From the NCBI GenBank assembly GCA_027943245.1, contig JANDJZ010000068.1, forward strand, positions 1 through 64,000: a stretch of DNA of 64,000 nt, written 5' to 3'. The position numbers were made by a program, and so were the translations under genes. Source of the DNA: Acanthamoeba sp. SK_2022b (Eukaryota; Discosea; Longamoebia; Acanthamoebidae). Of this stretch, positions 24,399 through 34,673 are shown in pieces. How positions within the stretch are numbered: the first letter of the stretch is position 1; each line of letters begins with the position of its first letter. The notes beneath the pieces are model-generated. The model had not been told where the DNA came from. It saw only the letters and a list, made by a program, of their open reading frames with translations, and did not search any database.

Positions 24399-25109
24399 TT
24401 ACACGGTGGCCTGGGTGGTTTTCTGGGCTGAGCCGGAGAGGGTTTGAGGGCAGAACAGTTCCTTTAGGTTGTGGGGCATGACGTTCTCGAGCTTCTTGAT
24501 CTCTTCAGTGGGGATGTACTTGTTGAGCACTGGCCACAACCAACCAAGGGGGTGAGTCAATAAACCGGCACATCTTGGGCCAGCGAACGAAAGGTACCCC
24601 TTAAGACGCCCAGGGTCTTGCGTTCAATGTCCTCCGTTAGCACGCCTGGCTTGTTACCGAGATGCAGCGTTACAACGTCGTAGAAGTTCTGCTTCGTCCT
24701 GATGTCTGTGTCATTCAAACTCACGTGAGTTGGCAGCGCGTTTGTCAACTAAACAAAGCCACGTACCTTTGTCCGGGGTGTCGTAAGGCACCCATCCCTC
24801 CAAGAAGAAGCCGCGCACCAACATAGGCAGCTGCGCAGAAAAGTGGATCATGTCCATCATCGGCGACCGGTCCCTGGATGGCGCTACCGCTAAGGAACTT
24901 GTGGGGATAGAGGACAATGGCAGACTAACGAGCTACCTGAGAGTGAACAGGACGGCACGCAAGAGGCTGTAGGCCTGGTGAATGTCTGCCAGGCCGCACT
25001 CGTTCTTGATATCCTTGAGCCAGTGGGCGGTCTTGTCCAGAGTCTTTTGGAAGACCTCATGCACCGTGATCTCCTTCCCCTGGGTTGTTTGCGGCGCGGT
25101 TGTGGCCAT
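24399..25109 (-). CDS. DUF2267-like protein of bacterial type
   Basis: Four exons (25109-24937, 24873-24767, 24705-24598, 24529-24399) give 172 residues. Two related halves are visible. The first has DIHQAYSLLRAVLFTLRDR then the diagnostic FSAQLPMLVRGFFLEGWVPY; the second has VLTEDIERKTLGVLRVLNKY and IKKLENVMPHNLKELFCP. This duplicated helical layout with QLP-x-x-(V/L)RG-x-x-x-EGW is the DUF2267 hallmark, common in Actinobacteria, Proteobacteria and Cyanobacteria. Its function is unknown. The gene has spliceosomal introns and a TATA box, so it is not a contaminant; a bacterial donor is an inference. The C-terminus ends in a Thr/Gln-rich tail without localisation signals. Confidence 0.78.
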
Positions 25110-25258
25110 CTAACCCGCCCACCACATCATTAATTGTAAGTTCTATGTAAGTCTAAGGGCTGCGGGCGCATGATCAGGCAACCTTGGCTTCAGAGATTGT
25201 TGGTGTGGGAGTCTATGTACGTGTTTTGAGTTGTGTGTTTGCCATGTTGTCAGCCTCG

Positions 25259-25265
25259 TTTTATA
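25259..25265 (-). promoter_or_regulatory. TATA box of the DUF2267 gene
   Basis: The minus strand reads GCCTATAAAACGAGG 150 bases upstream of the start codon. It is a perfect TATAAAA in a GC-rich setting and the only one between this gene and the next upstream gene on this strand. Confidence 0.5.
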
Positions 25266-25521
25266 GGCACCGCGACTCGACATGTCCCCGCCCCTACCGC
25301 GACTTCTCGCCAAGGCTTCGGCTGCGCTTGGCTCAATTTACCATCGGAACACCAGCTCTTCCCCTCACTTCCTTCGCCCGCAATCCTCAACCGCTCCCCC
25401 TCTCCACTAATCACTGGCCTGGCTATCCTTGCCTCTGCCGTCATCCTTTCCCTGAGCAACATGCGAATTTTAGCCTTGGGGCGACACTGGTGCATTCTCT
25501 ACCCACACCGGCCCGCGTGCT

Positions 25522-25672
25522 GACCGCAGCACTCTGCAAGAAGTCAAGCTCGACTGAGTGCCCACGCGCCTGCAGCAGGTACCTTGACTCCAGGAGAAGA
25601 ATGTAGACTGCCCCCTCTCCCTGTAGTTCTTGTGCGTTGTGCGTCGGGCTGATTGTCATTGAGATGATCCTG
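25522..25672 (+). pseudogene. Decayed inverted copy of a segment of the HsdR-like gene
   Basis: Read on the plus strand, this stretch gives TLQEVKLD-stop-VPTRLQQVP-stop-LQEKN. That parallels [24 protein letters not shown] of the minus-strand HsdR-like gene (about 19556-19480). The likeness continues past the exon: GTGCGTCGGGCTGATTGTCATTG here corresponds to the intron end CGTCGGGCTGATGGTCATTGG near 19405-19385 of the parent. Two stop codons and several substitutions show it is dead. Because intron sequence is included, it arose by DNA duplication, not retroposition, and it is inverted relative to its parent about 6 kb away. The rest of 25110-25825 shows no gene; it should hold the promoter of the DUF2267 gene and the 3' UTR of the EF-hand-like gene. 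Confidence 0.65.
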
Positions 25673-25825
25673 CGGCAGTATCACCACTACCACCATCAAC
25701 TTCTCCTCCTTCTCTATCCTCTGTCACGGCCACCTCCAGATCGCTGCTGAGTAATGTCTACATTAGGATGTCCTAGAGCCTATTCTCGACGACCGTATGT
25801 ACAAGAGAATAGGGTGAAGGGGTGA

Positions 25826-26671
25826 TCATGACACAGCGCAGCGGGGGCCTTTGCTCTTGCCGTCCTCTGAGTCCCTGATGTCGTTCTGCTTGATATAGCT
25901 TTCAACGCTGGACAGTATGTCAAAGTAGTGGAGCATGAAAGACTCGCGATCGAACGAGGAGAAGGCGTTCAGCTTGTAGTCCAAGAGTTTCCCTGCCCAC
26001 GCATCGCATAATGCACAGCCACCAATTAGCTGTGAAGTGCGGTAGATTTCGCGTGCTGCAGCCACGTACTGAGGATGTACTTATCGGGTATGCCCAGCAG
26101 GAACCCCAATCGCCTGAACTTGTCGTAGATTACTTCGCCTGTGAGCTTGTTCACCAAGATGTTGAACATGGACTCGCCGTGCAGAAACCTAAGCCGCAAG
26201 TCAGACAGTGCCGAGAGGGTGGCAGGCTGAGTCAACAGTACAGAAACTTGGTCATCTGACCGTGGTCGCGCGAGCCCAGCAGAGAAAGGATGTAGAAGTA
26301 CTCCTCGAAGCGGATGCCACTATCCTCACCCAACCTAACATCTGCACACGAAGGGCCCTGGTGAAACGGCGTACCCAGGTGTTTAGGAAGGGATGACGAG
26401 TACCGAAGGTGTCATAGATCTCCAGGATTTCGTAGTCGTTGAAGTCAGTGAGCTTCCTAAGGAAGTTGATGAACTGGTTCTCGTTGAAGTACTCGTCGGT
26501 CTCGTTGTTGTTGGCAATGAAGTTGAAGTAGGTCTTGGCGTGGTGAAATCCCTCCTCCGTGTGGAGGTAATCGAAAGGGCTCTTGTTGTGGGGCAGGGTC
26601 GCCACCTGACCCCCGTGCGTGGTCGCCTGGCCCAGCAGCACTGAGATGAGGAACTCCTGGTTCACCTTCAT
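25826..26671 (-). CDS. EF-hand-like protein with a C-terminal CaaX box
   Basis: About four exons. N-terminus MKVNQEFLISVLLGQATTH; then TYFNFIANNNETDEYFNENQ, FINFLRKLTDFNDYEILEIY, and DVRLGEDSGIRFEEYFYILS, where an acidic loop followed by F-E-E-Y resembles a degenerate EF-hand. The third part, FLHGESMFNILVNKLTGEVI, leads to FRRLGFLLGIPDKYILS and DYKLNAFSSFDRESFMLHYF. The last residues are GPRCAVS: a good CaaX box with Ser last, predicting farnesylation. Junctions are phase-consistent (LFLHG across 26240-26190; SRKLL across the last intron). I do not recognise a named family. A longer frame reaches 26791 but overlaps the end of the SEC12 gene, so the ATG at 26671 is preferred. Confidence 0.65.
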
Positions 26672-26780
26672 CCTCTCACTCACCAAACCACTGTCCTTTT
26701 CCTCTTGGTTTTCCTTTTCGGCTTGTTTATTTGAAGGGCACACACGTGCCTCCGCCGGTTGGCGGCGTGGCCTGAGCACC

Positions 26781-28884
26781 TCACAGCACATACTGGATGA
26801 AGATGGCGAGCAGCGCCACCAGCACGGCCAACGTCACGAAGAGCTCCCGTCCGTACATTGATACCAGGCCTGTTCGAGCAACCGAGAAATCGCGTGAGAA
26901 CACGTGAGAGCGTTAAGGCGTGAGAAGGGGGAAGACCTCTAGTGCTCTGTACGGCGGTGGCGGCGAGGGTGTAGTCGCCCGACGTGGAGAAGACGTACGA
27001 ACTGCGAAGGAAGAAAGCGTGGGCCAGTGCTTTGCTTCAGCGCCAGGGCGCAATTTGAAAGGAGAGCGACGAGTGTTGGGCCGTACCTATCGGGCGAGAA
27101 GACCACCTTGGACACGAAGAAGTCGTGTATACGCTTCCTGTGGATCCACTTCATATCGCTCGCGCGGAAGATCGCCAGCTCGCCCTCTCCGCTGCCCGTG
27201 GCGACGTACTGTCCATCCTGACTGTTGACGTGAAGACGAACAACCAGAGAGCGGTGAGCCCTCACCGTAACTCGCTTGTTGGCGTGGCTGGAGCTTTACC
27301 TGACATTGAGCGCCACGCAGGCTCCAGACGCTCTTGTATGCGAGACGGTTGTAGAGACCACCTGGCCATACGACAAAAGCTTAGCCGCAGAATACGGGGA
27401 GGGCTGTCAGCCTCAGCCGCACGTTGACGTACCTTCCACGTCTGCGTGTTCCACTTGGTCAGGTAGGAGTCGGATCGACTCTTGGTCTGAATGGTGTACA
27501 AGTGCCGACCGTCCGGAGAGAATTTGCAATCCCTAAAGCACAGCGTCTTGTCGCCGCCTTGTTGAAGAGTCGGAAGGAGGGAAGGCGTCAGCACTCCGGC
27601 GTTTGCGGTGTTGTCCTCAAAGTGGAGCATGCGTCGCACCGGGAGGAGTGAGGGTCTGCAGTTCCTTCGGCTGGCCGTCCTTGGGTAGCTTCCAAATACG
27701 GCAAACGTCGCCTGGCTGGCCTGTCACGGTGGCCAGCTACAGTGGGGTTGCGCCCAAGTAAGTTACGCCAGAGGTGGTGAGGAGGCAGCAGGCCAGCAGA
27801 GCTGTTGCGTACCAAGAGACCGTCGGGAGAGATGTGCATGGACGCGATCTCCTTGGGTGACGATGGCACGAGCGCGGCCTTCTCCTTCAGCGTTGGCCCT
27901 GAGCCAGTGGGTCGCATGAGGTGAGCCAAAAACGAGCAACCTACCTGGCCGCCAGGGCATCAGGGGAGGGGAGATCGGTACAGTCCCAAAGGCGAACAGC
28001 TCCGTCCACGCCAGCCGTCACGAGCACCTTGCCATTGGGCGCGAAGAGGACCGCTTTCTGAGCGTGCAGCGTAGGGCGTGAGTTCGGACAAGTGACGCAC
28101 TCACGCAGAGTGTTGTATCGGTTTTACCTGATCGCTCTCCTCCTTGTCCTCCAGGAAATCAGTCTGAAACTCTTGATCATACGTGAGCCTGCAGTGCTAT
28201 TGATGTCAGCGCGCCGCTTAACGTGAAGACGTAGGATTGTAAGTGTGGGGTCAGCACGCACTCTTTTTGGGTCAACTTGATGAGGCGGCACTTGTTCTCG
28301 GCACCACACGCGACCACTCGCTCCTGGGAGTCGGTTTAGATGGACGGCACGCATAGGCATGGGCGTGTTGATGACGCTGTTTACAACTGCACGGTACCTT
28401 AGGGTGCAGAGCGAGGTTCATGATGGCGCACTCGCCCATGTCTGCCACGGCAAGTAAGTGAAAGCCACCGTCCTGCAAGATCGATGGACAACGGGCTGTT
28501 AGTTTTGGAGTTTATGAAAGACAACAGGGTAGCGTGGGGCACCTTGAACTCGAACATGGCAACCTTGTTCTCGATGCCGGTGTTGCCTGGACCGCCACCC
28601 CCACCAACGATTACTGCCAGTGGCTGGGCACTGTCACTCTTGCCAGCTTCCTCTTTGTCATCTTTCTGCTTTGGCTTTACTTCATCTGCCAGGTCAACGT
28701 GGCGCACTGCCAGGCCGTAGATGGGCAGCTGCAGATTCACCAGCTGTGAACCCAGACCCTGAATTTCCTTCTTCTCTTTCTTTTTCTCTTTCTTTTTGGT
28801 GTCCTTCTGCACCACCTCCGCCTTGTCTTCAACTTCCTCGCCCTTGGTGGTCTCCGCCTCCTCGCCACCCTTTCTGTGCTTCAT
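26781..28884 (-). CDS. SEC12/PREB-type WD40 protein, Sar1 exchange factor
   Basis: ER membrane GEF that loads Sar1 with GTP to start COPII coat assembly. The N-terminus is a Lys/Glu-rich stretch of about 45 residues, then QLPIYGLAVRHVDL, the Gly-rich GGGGGPGNTGIENKVAMFEF loop that in this family binds the regulatory ion, and WD repeats: MNLALHPKERVVACGAENK, KAVLFAPNGKVLVTAGVDG, FRDCKFSPDGRHLYTIQTKS, SQDGQYVATGSGEGELAIFR, and the final YVFSTSGDYT strand. The last exon encodes GLVSMYGRELFVTLAVLVAL followed by more hydrophobic residues and then stop: a single C-terminal membrane anchor, as expected for type II-like SEC12. About nine exons. Stop is at 26781-26783. Confidence 0.83.
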
Positions 28885-29202
28885 CTCTGTCTTTCACTGC
28901 AATACGCGGCAGGGTTCTTTTTGCCTTATGCCACGTCAGCATGTCCCTTTGGCGGGAAAAAACGAGGCCCGACTTGGCGGGAACACAGACCGCCTAAAAA
29001 AAATTGCAAACAACAAATTGATTACGAAAGATGGAAGTCCCTCCCGCCGCTGCAGCAAGCGACGAAACACATCTTCCGGGCACGTACGTTGCGCGATCTC
29101 GGAAATGGAGGAACGTCTTTGGCTTGTTAATTAACCTGCAGTGTTATCCCCAGATCACACAAATTCGATGACTTGCTCAGCTCACCAGCAATCATTGACC
29201 CA
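28885..29202. other. Divergent intergenic region, SEC12 / POLD2
   Basis: The 318 bases between two divergent start codons must serve as promoters for both. An A8 run near 28996-29004 and an AT-rich patch follow, with no clear TATA box and no other gene. Confidence 0.45.
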
Positions 29203-31378
29203 ATGGCCGTAGAAGGAGAGGACAAGGGGCAAAAAGGCAAAATCAGGCGAGAGCCTGCCAGCTATGACGCCGCTCATCATCGATTTCGTACCTTGACGAA
29301 GGAGTACTCACAGCAGTATGCCCCCCTCTACTACCATCGACTTCAAAAGATGCGACCACGGCTGCTCAAAGCTGCCAAGGAGCGCTGGGAACGATCGGGC
29401 ACTTCCTCGTCTTCGGGTAAGATGCCGCGCATCGTGAATAAGATCCTGGAACTGCGAGCCGATGAGGAGGTCATTGTCGCTGGCACGCTCTACAAGGAGA
29501 TGCCTCTTCGCCCCAACATCTTGGAGTCCTATGCCAAAGAGGTACGTGACCGCACCCAGCTTGCTCTCTGCCTCAGTCTATGGCTTCCCTGCTCACCTAT
29601 CGCTCCAGCGTTCCATCATTCCGCCTCCGCTCCGTTCCAACTATGCCAGCGAGAAGGATCGGCTCATCATCGAAGACGAGTCCGGCCGTATCTCCTTGGT
29701 CGGCGCAGAGCTGCCCACGAGCCTGGTGGTGACGGGTAACCTCGTTTCCCCTCTCCCTTTCCCTTTGTCCTTGGTCGCTGGCTTCCCTCGCCCAGCCGGC
29801 GTGACTCACTCCTGACTCGCTGCAAAGGCATCATCGTGGCCATCAAGGGAGTCGAACTCAAGGATGGCGATTTCCAGGTGGATGACATCATCTTCACTGG
29901 CATTCCCGCGCAGCCCGAACGTCCGATTCTTGGTACCTGTCGCCGACATGGACGTGGTGCACCACCGTAGCAGACCTGCGCACTCACACCGTCGCCCGCT
30001 TTTCGTTGTATAGAGAAGGACAAGTATGTCGCCTTTGTGTCCGGCATTAGCATCGGGGAGGAGGTCAGGAATCCCCTCGCCGTACAGCTGATGGTCGACT
30101 ACCTCACCGGACACCTTGGCGGTGCCTCGGTACGGCACTCTCACATCGAACGTTGGCCTGATCAAACTTGAGGACACGGCTTCCTCTCTCATCATCGCGC
30201 CCATCACAGGAGCAGGAGTTTGAGTCGCGCATCTCGCGATTGATCGTCGCAGGCAACTCGCTGGTTCCGCCAGACGAAAAGACCGACGGTGCTGCGGTCA
30301 AGAACTATCAAAAGGTTGCCGGCAGCCCAGGAGTTAGTTGTTTTGCGTTTACCCGCGTGGCCTAACGCGATCTTTCACTTCTTTGTTGTGGTGACAGCGG
30401 CTCACCCCGCAAGCGCAGGCGCGCTTGCTGCGGCCGATCCAAGAGCTAGAGCAGATCCTGTGCCAGTTGGCCGCCAGCATGCATGTGGACATCATGCCCG
30501 GCGCTGGCGATCCGGCAAACTTTGTCCTGCCCCAGCAGCCCTTCAACCCTTGCCTCTTCCCCAAGTACCTACACTCATGCAAGCGATGGCTCCACTAACC
30601 CTTTATCACACTGACGCGTAATACGTCACTGTTGTTGTGCGCAACAGGGCAAGCCGCTACACTACGTTCGCCTCTGTGACCAATCCCTATCACTGTCATG
30701 TCGACGGGCTCTCGTATGTATTTCATTTGTTGTTGGTGTGCTGTTGTTGATGGAAACGCCTCTCGTTGAGAAGAAGACAGTGCTCTTACTCTGTGATGTG
30801 CATTGTCGCACGCCAAGGATTGTCGGACACTCTGGCCAGCCCGTCGACGACATCAAGAAATACATCGACCCCACTCAGTGTACTCATTGCGACCTCTTGG
30901 GACTATCGTGTTTACGTTGACGATCGGTCTCACCATTGGTGCCTCATTTCGTTTCGTTTCGTTTCGTTTCTGCAGCCGACGACACACTCAAGATCATGGA
31001 GGACACGCTGACCTGGTCTCACATCGCGCCCACCACCCCCGACACCCTCGGCGCCTATCCCTTCTCTGGCGAGGACCCGTTCGTGCTCGACGAGTGCCCG
31101 CATATCTACTTTGCCGCCAACCAGGCCAAGTACGACTCGAAGCTCGTCACCGGTACTTCTCTCCACAGCATACGCACAAGAACAAGAAGAGTGTTCACCT
31201 GCACGGCGCATTCCTCTTTTCTCGGACTGACGCGGTGTCCCACGGCGCAGGCCCCAAGGGACAAGTGATTCGGCTCGTCTCGGTACCGTCGTTTGCCAAT
31301 ACGAACACGATTGTGCTGGTCAATCTCAAGACGTTGGCCACCCATCCCATCACCTTCAACGCCGACCTCGATCTCTGA
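29203..31378 (+). CDS. POLD2: DNA polymerase delta small subunit (POLD2)
   Basis: B subunit of replicative DNA polymerase delta. About ten exons. The OB-fold part contains [39 protein letters not shown] and [18 protein letters not shown]. The inactivated phosphoesterase part follows: [66 protein letters not shown] and [17 protein letters not shown]. The C-terminus has [30 protein letters not shown], and [13 protein letters not shown] [19 protein letters not shown]. All are characteristic of POLD2, and the order is complete. The start is the ATG at 29203; the open frame upstream has no other ATG in a plausible context. It ends 190 bases from the convergent CDC45 gene. Confidence 0.93.
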
Positions 31379-31567
31379 ACCGTCGCTCCCCTTTCACACA
31401 AAAAAAGTCCACGTTACGTGCACAACAAAGCGTTCCCTGTGCTGCGACATTATGGCCGGTAGCGATCGCTCGTGGTATTGCCCAAAACAAAAGGTGTGTA
31501 GTAACGCAGGCCCACTTAAGGGATGCGGAATGAGGAGAAGGGCCGCCATGGGCACCATACATCCGTG

Positions 31568-34514
31568 CTAGATCTTGCCTTTCATGCGCCACTGGATGAA
31601 CTCGATGAACTTGTGAATGTCGTCGGCCATCACCTCCACCACCGACGAATCGAACCCAAAGTGGGCGATGCGTGCGCCGGTGCGCGAGGCCGCCTCCCTG
31701 AAGCTCCGGCCAAAGTTCCTGTGTGTCGTTGAAGGCGTTGGCACAGAACACACACACGACACGAAACGACACACTTGCTGCGAGAAGCCTTGATCCTTGT
31801 GGGAGGAGGGAACATACTTTTCCTTCTGATTGGAGTTGAACTCTTGTTCGGTGCCAACAGCGCCCACGACCAAGTAGGTGCCCTTCTTCTCGTTCTTGGC
31901 GCACACCAGGAACGGCTTGGCCTTTGTCTTCCGCTCCTGGTGTGCTAAGGCCATCAGATTGCTTTGATGGCAACGAGGATGGGTTCAAGAAGGAGGCGGA
32001 GGAGAAGGTGGCGGGCGGCGCGGTACGTTGACGTATTCGACGAGGAACAGCGCGAGCTTCCTTAGCGCTAGCGGATGGATGAAGTAGTTCAGGTCCGGCG
32101 TCTGGTGAAGCATGGTGTAGCGGATCGGACCACAGTGCGTGATGCACCTCTGTGCACAAGAGGAGGAAGGCTCGGTTGGATTCCACTTCCCTCCCGCGAG
32201 GCCGGCTCGGGTACCTTCTCCACGACGTCGGCGGCTTGCCTCACGATCGCCTTCTGAAGGTTGATGGCCAACTCGATACCTGCAGGCCCGCAGTCAGCCG
32301 ACCACACACAGAATGCGGCAGATGTGCGGGAGAAAAGCGCTCCGCGTGTACCTCGCTGTTGCAGGAGATCGTAGGCGTCGTCTTGTCGGAGGGACAGCGA
32401 GTCAAAGGCTCGCCAAAAGTTGGAGACCCACTTCTTGTCCTCCTCCTTCTCCTCCTTCTCGTCCTCGGCCCAGCCATCGGCTCCCTCCAGCAGACTGCCA
32501 CGAGGAGGGCACATTAGGGCCGGAGCGCTCACCTCACTGTGCTCGTAAGCTCGCGCAAACAACGAGGGGCTACCTTGAGATGGTGTATACATGGTCTGCC
32601 GCAGATATCTTCGACTTGAAGCCTTTTTGCTGTAGACGCGAGAGGTGTGGTGAGAATGGTGAAGATGGGGAGGGGAGAGGAGGGGCAGAGCGTACGAGAA
32701 TGAAGGAAGGATAGCATGTTTCGGTGAGGCCAAACTCCAGGGCGGCCTGCTGCACGTTGTCCTGGAACTGCTCTCTGATGGTGTTGTCCATGCAGTTCCA
32801 GTTCTCCTTGGCTTGGCTCAACGGCACGCCCATCCTCGCCAGCAGCACGTCCAACCGCTGTGCACCAATTCGTAAGTCGGAGGGACCCTTTTGCCTCCCC
32901 CCCACTCTCCAGTCTCACACCATTAGAGAACCAATTACTGGCATTCGCTCACCTTTTGGCCGTTCTCCTTCCAGATGCCCAGGCGAGTGGCGATGTACTG
33001 CGAATGCCACATGCTATCGTACAGGCTCCAGTGGCGGTAGAGCATGAATCGGTACCTGCGTGTGTGGGCCACAGTTAGTAACAGTGCGCCCTTTACTCCG
33101 CTGGGGAGGGGGGTGAGAGGGCGAGCTTACTCGTTCGAGATCTCGACGTGGGCATGGCCCGAAGTTCGAATGGCGCGCTTGAAGTCGTCGGTGCAGGTGA
33201 CCTGTTCGAGGACGCTCGTGTCGTTGGTGTACCGGAAGTTGGTGGGCAGGACGTTGAAGTCCACGGCGTAGTTCTCGTTGTTGATCTTCTCGCTCTGCGC
33301 TCGCACGGCCTGCGCCTCGCGGATCTTGCCCACGTTGTACTTCTGTATCTCGTTCTGGTGGACCTCCACCTCGAACTTGTACTTGGCGTCGTCGATCCGT
33401 CCGTGGAGCCACTGGTCCGTCAGCCCGATGATCGCCGGCCAATAGAACCTGCAATCAAACCGTCACAACGGCCAAAGCTCAGCCCCACGCTTCTTGACTC
33501 AGACTGCAACGAATAGCAGCGAGACTGACCTGAGGTCGACTCCGTTCTGGTAGACCTGGGAGCTCATCTCGAGAAGCAGGCCGGCAACGGAGGCGCCGTA
33601 GGAGAGGCCGTTCCTGGTCTCCTGCTCGTAGTACTCCTTCTCGACCTGTGTGCGCGGCAGCTTCGATATCTGTCTAGCGACGCGCCTACGGTTGCTCATC
33701 TTCCGCCTGTACTCCCTGTTCCTCTCGCGCTCCTCGGACATGCCGCCTTCGTAGTCGTCGTCATGGTCGTCCCGTTCGTACTGCTCCTCGCCATCGTCAT
33801 CGTCGTCCTCGTCGCTCTCTTCTTCAAAGTCTGGATCTTCCAACATGTCCTCGAGCCGAGGGAGGTCGGCACCAGCCGTCGTGCCGTCGTCGATGAGCCA
33901 CACCTGCGCGCGCAGTTGCGAGAGGCCAACGCCACGAGGTCGCCAATCGATGGTGAGACAACCCAACGAGGCGAGTTACTGGGGCAGAGGAGGGGCACCT
34001 GCTTGTGGTAGATGTTGCGTAGGTTGTATGGGCGGTGCGAATCGAGAACAAACACTTGGATGTTGGTGTCGTTCAGCTCCAACAGCCGACCGAGGTCGAC
34101 CATCGCTCCGCAGTTAATGAGAAAGAGCGCCCGCGTCTGCCAGCAGTAGCGTGCGAGTCATTGTGGCTAAGCTGGTGGAAACGAGGGATGGGCAGGGGAG
34201 CAAGAAGGAGCGCACCTCATCCTTGGCCATCTCTTGCTTGGCGATTTCGCACAAGTCTTCGTAGCCCTTGGTGGGGCGAAGCACATACGGCACGTCCTCG
34301 CGCTTGAGGATCAACTGCCCAAGGGAAGCGCAAGGGTTAGAAGATGATGTGAGACAGGCATGAGGCCAACCCTGTCGGCCAGTACCGTAAGAATGTAGCT
34401 CGCCGCAATTGCATCCGGATTTGGTGCCACGAGGATGGTGAGGGCAGGGAGGCGGGCACCTCGCAGCCGCCTCAGATCATTATAGATATGCACATCCGCC
34501 CCAATCAGCACCAT
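31568..34514 (-). CDS. CDC45: CDC45 replication initiation factor
   Basis: Component of the CMG helicase with MCM2-7 and GINS. About ten exons. The N-terminal DHH-like fold shows ALTILVAPNPDAIAASYILT, then LILKREDVPYVLRPTKGYED, NCGAMVDLGRLLELNDTN, VFVLDSHRPYNLRNIY and VWLIDDG. The family's acidic insert is here (EDPDFEEESDEDDDDDGEEQ), followed by SNRRRVARQISKLPRTQ and SYGASVAGLLLEMSSQVYQN. Downstream are FYWPAIIGLTDQWLHGRIDD, FRYTNDTSVLEQVTCTDDF, MLYRHWSLYDSMWHSQYIAT, LGIWKENGQK and a C-terminus ending FIEFIQWRMKGKI. Start: ATG at 34514, five codons into the open frame. The gene is complete and runs toward POLD2. Confidence 0.93.
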
Positions 34515-34639
34515 GATTTTCTCGAACAAATGCCTCGCGTCGCGATCCTCAACCCGCCTTTTCTTTGTCCCTGTTTCCCGCCAAAAAGTTTGGCCAACAG
34601 CAAATTTTCTCTCTCTTTTTTTCGTGTTTCTTTCAATCT

Positions 34640-34662
34640 AAAATTATAAAATATAAAGGAGG
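34640..34662 (+). promoter_or_regulatory. AT-rich TATA-like core between CDC45 and J-protein genes
   Basis: The sequence TAAAATTATAAAATATAAAGG lies in the 159 bases between the divergent CDC45 and J-protein start codons. It is the obvious core-promoter candidate but sits only about 20 bases from the plus-strand ATG, so it may serve CDC45, or the J-protein mRNA may have a very short leader. Confidence 0.3.
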
Positions 34663-34673
34663 AAGAACACAAG

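Noticed and set aside
26252..26791. Start of the EF-hand-like protein at 26791
   Set aside because: That ATG lies within the last codons of the SEC12 gene on the same strand; the ATG at 26671 fits better.
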